From: Pseudomonadota bacterium
GTDB taxonomy: Bacteria; Pseudomonadota; Alphaproteobacteria; Acetobacterales; Acetobacteraceae
DNA: 5,322 bases
Assembly (NCBI GenBank): GCA_021808205.1
Contig: JAKBCD010000177.1
Coordinates: 1 to 5,322, forward strand
Direction: 5' to 3'
Part shown: piece after piece, positions 1 to 5,270 of the stretch
Numbering within the stretch: position 1 is the first letter of the stretch
How the letters are laid out: each line of letters starts with the position of its first letter
The notes under the pieces: model-generated
Told to the model about the DNA's origin: nothing
Seen by the model: the letters and a program-made list of their open reading frames with translations, nothing else
Databases searched by the model: none
Made by a program: the position numbers and the translations under genes

Positions 1-33
1 CGACTGAAGGAGCATTTTTAAGGAAAGACTGAG

Positions 34-59
34 AAGCCGCGCTGAGCGGCTTTCTTTTT
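34..59 (+). terminator. Intrinsic terminator of an upstream gene
   Basis: A perfect 7-bp stem, AAGCCGC (34-40) with GCGGCTT (46-52), closes a 5-base loop and runs directly into a T-rich tract (TTTCTTTTT, 51-59). This is the classic rho-independent layout on the + strand. It would end a transcript entering from beyond the left edge and insulate the promoter that starts about 25 bases downstream. No gene for that transcript can be identified inside the window. Confidence 0.85.
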
Positions 60-68
60 AGTATTTTT

Positions 69-83
69 GTTCTATTTTTGTTC
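69..83 (+). promoter_or_regulatory. Putative LexA (SOS) box 1, GTTC-N7-GTTC
   Basis: GTTC (69-72) and GTTC (80-83) are separated by exactly seven bases, TATTTTT. This matches the direct-repeat LexA operator GTTC-N7-GTTC known from Alphaproteobacteria, including the AT-rich spacer. The box abuts the -35 hexamer TTGACT (84-89), so bound repressor would block RNA polymerase. It is also part of an exact tandem repeat of the 11-mer TATTTTTGTTC (62-72 and 73-83). That LexA is the binder is inferred from the motif. Confidence 0.75.
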
Positions 84-112
84 TTGACTTTCGGTCGTGA
101 AATGATCTTAAT
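84..112 (+). promoter_or_regulatory. Sigma70-type promoter for the radical SAM operon
   Basis: TTGACT (84-89; 5 of 6 to TTGACA) is followed by a 17-base spacer and CTTAAT (107-112; 4 of 6 to TATAAT). Transcription would start near 118-121, giving a very short leader. The -10 region lies in an inverted repeat, TCTTAAT (106-112) and ATTAAGA (115-121). The promoter sits between two LexA-type boxes, which supports its being a regulated promoter. Confidence 0.65.
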
Positions 113-119
113 CAATTAA

Positions 120-134
120 GAACGGAGCATGAAC
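120..134 (-). promoter_or_regulatory. Putative LexA (SOS) box 2, GAAC-N7-GAAC
   Basis: GAAC (120-123) and GAAC (131-134) are spaced by exactly seven bases (GGAGCAT). This is the reverse-complement form of the alphaproteobacterial LexA operator. It covers the predicted transcription start, the Shine-Dalgarno GGAG (124-127) and the first ATG (129). Its centre is 51 bp from that of box 1, so the two boxes bracket the promoter in opposite orientation. The spacer is less AT-rich than that of box 1, so this site may be weaker. Confidence 0.65.
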
Positions 135-137
135 AAA

Positions 138-1241
138 ATGTCTGTTTCCCGCGTGCGAGTCAAGAATGTTGACACTCCTGACGTCCTCAAGGGGCGTGGA
201 ACAGCATTGAACCCGGCCAACCGGTTTGAGGCCGCACGGCTGGAAGCCTTCGACGACGGCTGGGACCGCCAAGCTGAGGCTGACAAGCTGCAAACCATTC
301 TGATCCGCGATGCCACACGCAGCGTCATCGCCCGCAACGACAGCCCTGACCTTGCTTTCGGTACCAGCGTGAACCCATACCGGGGCTGCGAGCATGGCTG
401 CATCTACTGCTTCGCCAGACCCAGCCACGCTTATCTCGGTTTTTCCCCTGGTCTGGATTTCGAGACGAAGATCGTCTTCAAGCCGGAAGCCCCCCGGTTG
501 CTGGAAAAGGAACTGTCGCGCCCCGGCTACAAGCCCGGCGTGATTGTGCTTGGCTCCAACACAGACCCCTACCAGCCTGTGGAACGCACACTTTCGCTCA
601 CCCGTGCAATTCTGGAGGTGCTGGAGCGGTTCAACAATCCTGTCGGCATCATTACCAAATCGGCCGGCGTGGTGAGGGATAAAGACATTCTTGCCCGCAT
701 GGCCGCGAACGGGCTGGCCAAGGTGCATCTCTCCATAACCACGCTGGACCATGCCCTGGCTCGGGCGATGGAACCGCGCGCGGCCTCCCCTGCCCGGCGC
801 CTCGCCGCGATATCGGAGCTTGCCGAGGCCGACATTCCGGTGGGGGTGATGGCCTCTCCGATGATCCCGGGCCTGAATGACGCCGAAATGGAGCGAATCC
901 TCGAGGAAGCCGCGAAGGCCGGCGCCACCAGCGCCTACACCACCATGCTGCGTTTGCCGCATGAGCTAGCGGCATTGTTCACGGATTGGCTGCAGACATA
1001 TTTGCCCGAGCGCGCCGCGCATGTGCTGAGCCTGATCCGGCAAAGCCGCGCCGGCCAGCTCAATAATTCACAATTTCATACGCGGTTTAAAGGCACCGGC
1101 CCGTATGCCGAGATGATCGCGCAGCGCTTCACCCGCACAACCCAGCGCTTGGGACTGGATAAGGAGCGCCATCGGCTCGATGCGTCACAATTCCGCGCTC
1201 CAGGACGCAACCCGGCCAGCCTGCAAATGAACCTGTTTTAG
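138..1241 (+). CDS. PA0069-family radical SAM protein (spore photoproduct lyase-like)
   Basis: The product is a radical SAM enzyme of the PA0069 family, related to spore photoproduct lyase; its substrate is not established. The iron-sulfur cluster motif CxxxCxxC is seen as CEHGCIYC (C84, C88, C91 from this start), preceded by NPYRG. Family-typical stretches include RGTALNPANRFE near the N-terminus, GSNTDPYQPVER around residue 140, ITKSAGVVRD around 172, and GVMASPMIPGLND around 236. The protein ends in QMNLF, close to the beta-clamp-binding consensus QL[S/D]LF. Length is 367 residues, usual for the family. ATG 138 is preferred because GGAG (124-127) lies 10 bases upstream; ATG 129, which adds three residues, has only one base of spacing. 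Two LexA-type boxes flank its promoter, so induction by DNA damage is likely. A small membrane protein gene follows after 15 bases. Family assignment is strong; a DNA repair role is inference. Confidence 0.93.
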   Translation: MSVSRVRVKNVDTPDVLKGRGTALNPANRFEAARLEAFDDGWDRQAEADKLQTILIRDATRSVIARNDSPDLAFGTSVNPYRGCEHGCIYCFARPSHAYLGFSPGLDFETKIVFKPEAPRLLEKELSRPGYKPGVIVLGSNTDPYQPVERTLSLTRAILEVLERFNNPVGIITKSAGVVRDKDILARMAANGLAKVHLSITTLDHALARAMEPRAASPARRLAAISELAEADIPVGVMASPMIPGLNDAEMERILEEAAKAGATSAYTTMLRLPHELAALFTDWLQTYLPERAAHVLSLIRQSRAGQLNNSQFHTRFKGTGPYAEMIAQRFTRTTQRLGLDKERHRLDASQFRAPGRNPASLQMNLF

Positions 1242-1256
1242 AAGAGGAAATTCGCC

Positions 1257-1499
1257 ATGGAATGGTTGTTTTGCGTGAATCCGAATATTTTCATTGGCCT
1301 TGTCTCGGCCCTGGCCTGTTTGTATTTCCTGTGCATCTGCGCAGAGGAAACCAAAACCCTGCTGGCCTACCACCGCGCCATGCGCCCCAAGACAGAGCCT
1401 CTTGCCAGGCATAGGCGGATGAAATTTCCGTACGTTTCAGGCGATCCGGCCGACTGCTTTGTGTCCGCAGAGGCACGGCTCATGCCTTCTGGGTTTTAG
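1257..1499 (+). CDS. Small single-span membrane protein, unknown function
   Basis: I do not recognise a family for this 80-residue protein. A strong Shine-Dalgarno, GAGGA (1244-1248), sits 8 bases before the ATG, and the gene starts 15 bases after the radical SAM stop, so the two are probably one transcript. Residues about 9-29 form a hydrophobic helix (from NPNIFIGLVS through CLYFLCICA), followed by a basic region (HRAMRP, RHRRMK). That pattern suggests one transmembrane span with the C-terminal part in the cytoplasm. It has five cysteines (C6, C21, C26, C28, C67). Much of the body uses G/C-ending codons like neighbouring genes, which supports real coding. The stop codon lies inside the first palindromic element downstream, so the last residues may differ in relatives. 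Small membrane proteins in SOS operons sometimes inhibit cell division; applying that here is speculation from context. A non-functional ORF is not excluded. Confidence 0.55.
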   Translation: MEWLFCVNPNIFIGLVSALACLYFLCICAEETKTLLAYHRAMRPKTEPLARHRRMKFPYVSGDPADCFVSAEARLMPSGF

Positions 1500-1554
1500 A
1501 GCAATATGCCTTTAGATTGACACGGCGGCGTCAAGATAACTGCATGTTGCTCTA
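1497..1554. repeat. Palindromic intergenic element A
   Basis: The outer arms TAGAGCAATATGC (1497-1509) and GCATGTTGCTCTA (1542-1554) pair over 13 bp with a single G-T wobble. A second, inner inverted repeat, TTGAC (1517-1521) and GTCAA (1530-1534), sits in the loop. The ends are TAGAGC and GCTCTA. The left arm contains the TAG stop of the small membrane protein gene. It resembles the short dispersed palindromes common between genes in alphaproteobacterial genomes, but copy number cannot be judged from one window. In RNA it would form a long hairpin that could protect the 3' end of the upstream transcript. Confidence 0.7.
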
Positions 1555-1600
1555 GAGCCGGATGATTTTAGATCGAATCACGACGTGATCCGCTCTAAAA
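1553..1600. repeat. Palindromic intergenic element B
   Basis: The element begins with TAGAGC (1553-1558), overlapping the end of element A, and carries GCTCTA near its right end (1592-1597). Its core ATCACG-A-CGTGAT (1577-1589) is a perfect palindrome around position 1583. The arms extend to TTTTAGA (1566-1572) and TCTAAAA (1594-1600), giving 15 of 17 matched positions. The right arm can alternatively pair with TAGAGC-C-GGAT (1553-1563), leaving one bulged base, so two mutually exclusive hairpins are possible. It carries no T-tract typical of an intrinsic terminator. Confidence 0.7.
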
Positions 1601-1608
1601 CAATGAGA

Positions 1609-1672
1609 TAGAGGGCGATTCAGACTGTAGGCTCGCTCGTAAAGTGAGCGAACCTACAGTCATCGCGCTCTA
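1609..1672. repeat. Palindromic intergenic element C (long hairpin)
   Basis: Arms pair in segments: TAGAG (1609-1613) with CTCTA (1668-1672), GCGAT (1615-1619) with ATCGC (1662-1666), GACTGTAGG (1623-1631) with CCTACAGTC (1653-1661), and TCGCTC (1633-1638) with GAGCGA (1646-1651). There are two single mismatches and a three-base bulge (1620-1622), and the loop is about seven bases. This is 25 bp of pairing in a 64-base element, the strongest hairpin in the window. Its right border is GCTCTA, as in element A. It sits between convergent genes and could impede transcription or protect mRNA ends from either side. Confidence 0.7.
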
Positions 1673-1707
1673 ACCAAGGCGTCGCCAAATAATGCGCCAT
1701 GGAAATG

Positions 1708-1729
1708 CCGTACCCTTACGAAAGGGCGG
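1708..1729. terminator. Small hairpin at the argB 3' end, possible weak terminator
   Basis: CCG-TA-CCCTT (1708-1717) pairs with AAGGGCGG (1722-1729) around a four-base loop, with a two-base bulge. It lies five bases beyond the argB stop codon on the minus strand, where an operon terminator is expected. The sequence after the stem is only moderately T-rich on either strand (CATTTCC on minus, TATCCTTATTT on plus), so it is at best a weak intrinsic terminator. The larger palindromes further on may do the main work. Confidence 0.35.
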
Positions 1730-1734
1730 TATCC

Positions 1735-2628
1735 TTATTTATGAATCATTGTGCCGATGCCGTGCTCGGTGAACAGCTCCAGCAGCAGCGCGTGTGACAC
1801 GGTGCCATCTAGAATGGTCGCTCCCTTCACGCCCTGCGTCACCGCCTCCATGCAGGTTTCCACTTTCGGAATCATTCCGCCCGAAATCGTACCATCCGCG
1901 ATCAACCCGTGCATCTGCGTCAGTGAAAGATCGGTTAGTAATTGCTTGTTCTTGTCCAGCACGCCCGGCACGTCGGTCAACATCAGCAAACGTTGCGCGT
2001 TCAACGCCCCCGCCACCGCCCCCGCCACCGTATCGGCATTGATGTTGTAGGTCTGACCATCCTCGCCCGCTCCCACCGGGGCGATCACGGGGATCAGCCC
2101 AGCGCCTGTCAGTGCATGGATCACGCGCGTATCAATAAACGCCGGCTCGCCGACATAGCCAAGGTCTAATACCTGCTCGATGGCGGAATCCGGATCTTTG
2201 TAGGTGCGGCGCAGCTTGCGGGCGCGGATTAGCCCGCCATCCTTTCCAGAGATGCCTACCGCCAGCGCGCCCGCCGTGTTGATCAGCCCTGCCACCTGCT
2301 TGTTGACGGTGCCTGCCAGCACCATCTCCACCACCTCGACCATGGCTGCGTCTGTTACACGCAGCCCCTGCACGAAATTGGACTGGATATTAAGGCGCTT
2401 GAGCATGGCATTGATCTGCGGCCCGCCGCCATGCACCACAACCGGGTTGATGCCGACCTGTTTGAGCAGCGCGATGTCTCGCCCGAACTCATTGGCGAGC
2501 GAACCTTCCATGGCATGGCCGCCATATTTCACCACGATGGTCGCCCCGGCATAGCGGCGCAGATACGGTAACACCTTGGTGACGATATGCGCTTCGCGTG
2601 TGGCGTCGGTGATGTCTTGGCTGTTCAT
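1735..2628 (-). CDS. argB: Acetylglutamate kinase (N-acetyl-L-glutamate 5-phosphotransferase)
   Basis: This cytoplasmic enzyme phosphorylates N-acetylglutamate with ATP, the second step of arginine biosynthesis. Amino-acid-kinase-fold motifs are intact: KYGGHAM with K34, [10 protein letters not shown] (64-73) for substrate binding, [10 protein letters not shown] (195-204) with the expected catalytic D199, LTDVPGVLD (217-225), and GGMIPKVE (250-257) with K255. The N-terminal helix (about residues 11-26) and the C-terminal [18 protein letters not shown] are typical of arginine-feedback-inhibited, hexameric forms, implying a cyclic ornithine pathway; that allostery is inferred. Length, 297 residues, is usual. 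ATG 2628 is chosen because GAGGA lies 4 bases upstream and the protein begins in register with relatives; the frame is open further upstream, but that extension lies inside engB. It starts 7 bases after the engB stop and is the last gene of the operon. Confidence 0.97.
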   Translation of the reverse strand: MNSQDITDATREAHIVTKVLPYLRRYAGATIVVKYGGHAMEGSLANEFGRDIALLKQVGINPVVVHGGGPQINAMLKRLNIQSNFVQGLRVTDAAMVEVVEMVLAGTVNKQVAGLINTAGALAVGISGKDGGLIRARKLRRTYKDPDSAIEQVLDLGYVGEPAFIDTRVIHALTGAGLIPVIAPVGAGEDGQTYNINADTVAGAVAGALNAQRLLMLTDVPGVLDKNKQLLTDLSLTQMHGLIADGTISGGMIPKVETCMEAVTQGVKGATILDGTVSHALLLELFTEHGIGTMIHK

Positions 2629-2635
2629 CTCGTCC

Positions 2636-3340
2636 TCACTCAACGAATTCGGCGATGGCGGCGCGCAGTTCCTCGATGCCGATGCCACCGGCACTGGAGG
2701 TGGTGATTACCCGGCCCAGCGCCGCGGGATGTTGGGAGACCAGGGCCAAAACCTCTTCCTGCTTGCGTTTGAGCGGGCCAGGCTTCACTGAATCTGCCTT
2801 GGTCAGCACGATCTGGAAGGGCACGGCGGATTGGTCGAGCAGTTCCATCACCGTGAGGTCAGAAATCTTTACCTCTACCCGCGCATCCAGCAGCAGGAAC
2901 ACGCGGCGCAGATTCGGCCGGCCGCGCAGATAATCCAGCATAAGCCCTTGCCAATCGCGTTTGATCTCCTTTGGCGCCTCGGCATAGCCGTAGCCTGGCA
3001 TATCCACCAGTACCACCGGTCCTGCCGCGCACTCAAAGAAATTAAGCTGGCGCGTGCGCCCCGGCTGGTGCGAAACCCGTGCCAGCGCCTTGCGCCCGGT
3101 AATGGCGTTGATGAGCGAGGATTTACCGACATTGGAACGCCCCGCAAGTGCCACCTCATTGCCACGCGGGGCTGGAAGATGCTCCAGCGCCTGAGAGGCA
3201 AAGAAGAATTCGCAGGGCGAGGCGAAGAGCTTGCGTCCCGCCTCGATCTGCTCAGGCGAAGGGCCTGAGCTCTCGAAATTCAGCCCTTCGCCAGGACCGT
3301 TTTCTGCTTGGGCGCTACCGCCCGGCGCATGATCAGCCAT
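2636..3340 (-). CDS. engB: Ribosome biogenesis GTP-binding protein EngB/YsxC/YihA
   Basis: This TRAFAC-class GTPase is needed for assembly of the large ribosomal subunit. All G motifs are visible (numbering from this start): G1 GRSNVGKS (67-74), G2 threonine in [11 protein letters not shown] (T96), G3 DMPG (113-116), G4 TKAD (180-183), and G5 SSA (215-217). The product is 234 residues, somewhat longer than the roughly 200 usual, because of a glycine-, proline- and glutamate-rich N-terminal stretch of about 25 residues. ATG 3340 is chosen for AGGA five bases upstream; an in-frame ATG at 3376 has no clear ribosome binding site. The gene begins inside yidC, sharing 61 bases in another frame, so its translation is probably coupled to that of yidC. 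argB follows after 7 bases. Confidence 0.96.
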   Translation of the reverse strand: MADHAPGGSAQAENGPGEGLNFESSGPSPEQIEAGRKLFASPCEFFFASQALEHLPAPRGNEVALAGRSNVGKSSLINAITGRKALARVSHQPGRTRQLNFFECAAGPVVLVDMPGYGYAEAPKEIKRDWQGLMLDYLRGRPNLRRVFLLLDARVEVKISDLTVMELLDQSAVPFQIVLTKADSVKPGPLKRKQEEVLALVSQHPAALGRVITTSSAGGIGIEELRAAIAEFVE

Positions 3341-5031
3341 TGTTGTCCTACCGAAAGAATATTGTTCCACGCCCAATACAGCACCAAGCCCGCTGGCGAG
3401 CGCGCTAGCATGAAGGTGAAGATCACCGGCATGAACTGGAACATGCGCTGCTGCGTTGGGTCAGTCGGAGCCGGGTTGAGCTTCTGCTGCAGAAACATGG
3501 TAAAGCCCATGATAAGCGGCAGCAGGCCTACATGCAGGCTGGGGCTAATCGCCATCGGGTTGAAGGGTAGCAGGCCAAACAGGTTGAAGATATTCGTCGG
3601 GTCCGGCGCGGAGAGATCGTGAATCCAGCCATAGAACGGCGCGTGGCGCATTTCGATGGTGATGAATATGACCTTATAGAGCGAGAAGAACACCGGGATT
3701 TGCACCAGCATTGGCAAGCAGCCTGAGGCCGGGTTGATCTTCTCGGTCTTGTAAAGCTCCATTGTCGCCTGCTGGAGCTTTGGCTGATCGTCCTTATACT
3801 GTTCCTTGAGCGTCGCGATTTTTGGTGCCAGCGCCTTCATCCGGCCCATTGAGCGATAGGAATAGCTGGCCAGCGGGAAGAAGATCAGCTTCACGCCCAC
3901 GGTGAAGATCAAGATCGCCAAGCCAAAATTGCCGGTCAGCGAATTCAGCCAATCCAGCGCGAAGAAGATCGGCTTGGTCAGTAGATAAAGTCGGCCGAAA
4001 TCCACCGCTTTGTAGAAATTCGGGATATGATATTGTCGCTGATAGCCATCCAGAATTTTCACCACCTTGGCGCCCGTGAATAGATGGCTGGTGAAACCCG
4101 CCTGCCCGCCGGCCGGCACATTCAGCGGGTTCTGGGTGATGAAGCTGGTCTGGTAGGCACCGCCATCGCCATCGCTGACCACGCCATAGCTCATGCTGGC
4201 GTTCATCTGGGCAGATTGCTCAGGCGCCACGGCCGTCAGCCAATATTTATCGGTAATGCCGCTCCAGCCGCCGGGACCGGAGCTGGAATAGGCGACGCCG
4301 CCTGGCGCCTTCATGCCTTCGTTTTTCAGCGCGACATAGCCCTCCTGCTTGAGCGTGTCGTTGAACACGCCCAGCGGGCCATTAAACAGCACCCAGCTCG
4401 ACTGCTCCTTCGGCTTGTAGTCTCGCACCACGCGCGACCAGGGGAAGATCGTGACGGCAGATGCGCCATGGTTCACCACGTTTTGCGTCACGGTGAACAT
4501 GTATTTGTCATCGATCTTGAGAATGAGCTGGAAAATCAGCCCCTGCCCGTTATCCCAGGAAAGGGTTACGGGGGTGTCTGGCGTCAGCTCCTGGGCACTC
4601 GGCGTCCAGACGGTATCATCGCCGGGTACCTTCACCCCAGCGGTAGAAGCGGTCCAGCCAAACTGTGCGTAGGAGGGCGTAACGCCCCGGCGGCGGCCCA
4701 TGATCTGCACCAGGGGCGAATCCTTGGCGATGGTTTCGTGATACTGCTTCAACACCACATCGTCGAACACCGCGCCGGTGAGGGCGATGCTGCCCTTGAG
4801 CATCGGCGCATCCACGGCTAGGCGCGGGCCGGGGGCAGGCGCACTTTGCGCCGTGGCGGGGCTGCCAGCCCCCATCGCCGCCTGACCGTTGCCGGTGGCC
4901 TGCACCGCCGGTTGCTCGGTCTGCGCCGGGCTGGGGGCCGGGTGCGGGAAAAATCTGTCCTGCAAGACAGTGAAGATGGCCAGGATGCCGAATGATATGG
5001 CAAGGGCGAGGATAAGGCGCTTCGAGTCCAT
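3280..5031 (-). CDS. yidC: Membrane protein insertase YidC (Oxa1 family)
   Basis: YidC inserts and folds inner-membrane proteins, alone or with SecYEG. The 583-residue protein has the full Gram-negative layout: an N-terminal anchor (about residues 5-22), a proline/alanine/glutamine-rich linker (30-70), a large periplasmic P1 domain (about 75-335), and the conserved five-helix insertase core. Core segments are the amphipathic helix plus second span (about 349-390), a charged cytoplasmic C1 hairpin (about 393-432), spans near 438-460 and 497-515, and the final region (530-568). The groove charge that is arginine in E. coli (R366) is lysine here, K381 in VGVKLIFFP. The protein ends in a short basic tail. 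The start at 5031 matches the usual MDxKRLIL N-terminus; AAGGA lies 12 bases upstream, within the end of yidD, five bases from the yidD stop. The 3' end overlaps engB by 61 bases. Confidence 0.98.
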   Translation of the reverse strand: MDSKRLILALAISFGILAIFTVLQDRFFPHPAPSPAQTEQPAVQATGNGQAAMGAGSPATAQSAPAPGPRLAVDAPMLKGSIALTGAVFDDVVLKQYHETIAKDSPLVQIMGRRRGVTPSYAQFGWTASTAGVKVPGDDTVWTPSAQELTPDTPVTLSWDNGQGLIFQLILKIDDKYMFTVTQNVVNHGASAVTIFPWSRVVRDYKPKEQSSWVLFNGPLGVFNDTLKQEGYVALKNEGMKAPGGVAYSSSGPGGWSGITDKYWLTAVAPEQSAQMNASMSYGVVSDGDGGAYQTSFITQNPLNVPAGGQAGFTSHLFTGAKVVKILDGYQRQYHIPNFYKAVDFGRLYLLTKPIFFALDWLNSLTGNFGLAILIFTVGVKLIFFPLASYSYRSMGRMKALAPKIATLKEQYKDDQPKLQQATMELYKTEKINPASGCLPMLVQIPVFFSLYKVIFITIEMRHAPFYGWIHDLSAPDPTNIFNLFGLLPFNPMAISPSLHVGLLPLIMGFTMFLQQKLNPAPTDPTQQRMFQFMPVIFTFMLARSPAGLVLYWAWNNILSVGQQWLIMRRAVAPKQKTVLAKG

Positions 5032-5036
5032 CAGGG

Positions 5037-5270
5037 TCAGCTATCCTTGGGAATGGGAACCGGGTCGTACCCGCCCGGATTGAAGGGGTGGCAACGCAAA
5101 ATGCGCCGTGCCGCGATTAGACTGCCTTTGGCGGCCCCGTGGCAGGCCAGAGCTTCGCGCGCATAGGCGCTGCAAGAGGGGTAGAAACGGCAATTGGCCC
5201 CAATAATTGGGCGCAATGTGAGCTCATAAGCGCGGACAGCACCGGAGAGCATTCGTGCGGCCGGGCTCAC
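5037..5270 (-). CDS. yidD: Membrane protein insertion efficiency factor YidD
   Basis: YidD is a small inner-membrane-associated protein that helps YidC-dependent insertion. The 77 residues carry the family signature: an amphipathic N-terminal helix, then CRFYPSCSAYAREAL (C27, C33), a KGSLIAARRILRC segment (C60), and HPFNPGGYDPVP. Length is normal. The start is GTG at 5270, with GAGGTG just upstream, and it overlaps the TGA of rnpA in the sequence GTGA. An internal ATG at 5252 would shorten the amphipathic helix and lacks the overlap, so it is less likely. yidC begins 5 bases after its stop, consistent with the two products working together. Confidence 0.96.
   Translation of the reverse strand: MSPAARMLSGAVRAYELTLRPIIGANCRFYPSCSAYAREALACHGAAKGSLIAARRILRCHPFNPGGYDPVPIPKDS

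Noticed and set aside
1..32. Possible C-terminal tail of an upstream gene (frame ending TAA 19-21, or frame ending TGA 30-32)
   Set aside because: The following terminator implies a gene to the left, but six to nine residues are too few to decide the frame or the product.
62..83. Exact tandem 11-mer TATTTTTGTTC considered as an unrelated UP element or slippage repeat
   Set aside because: It contains GTTC-N7-GTTC next to the -35 box, so the LexA operator explains it better, although an added AT-rich UP-like effect is not excluded.
108..962. 284-residue open frame antisense to the radical SAM gene
   Set aside because: It lies wholly opposite a gene with clear family motifs, has no recognisable domain or ribosome binding site, and such antisense frames are expected in GC-rich coding DNA.
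1185..1476. Two minus-strand open frames opposite the small membrane protein
   Set aside because: The plus-strand frame has a strong ribosome binding site, operon spacing and a hydrophobic helix; the minus-strand frames have none of these.
1609..1672. Element C considered as a tRNA or riboswitch
   Set aside because: It is a single long hairpin with no cloverleaf, no TPsiC-like arm and no downstream gene on either strand that it would lead.
1497..1672. Tandem palindromes considered as a CRISPR array
   Set aside because: The units differ in core sequence, share only short border hexamers, and have no regular repeat-spacer pattern or cas genes.
1751..2554. Several + strand open frames across argB
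   Set aside because: All are antisense to a fully intact argB and show no protein-like motifs.
4084..4821. 245-residue open frame on the + strand inside yidC
   Set aside because: It mirrors the yidC periplasmic domain; composition is rich in A, G, R and H, typical of an antisense shadow, with no domain or start signal.
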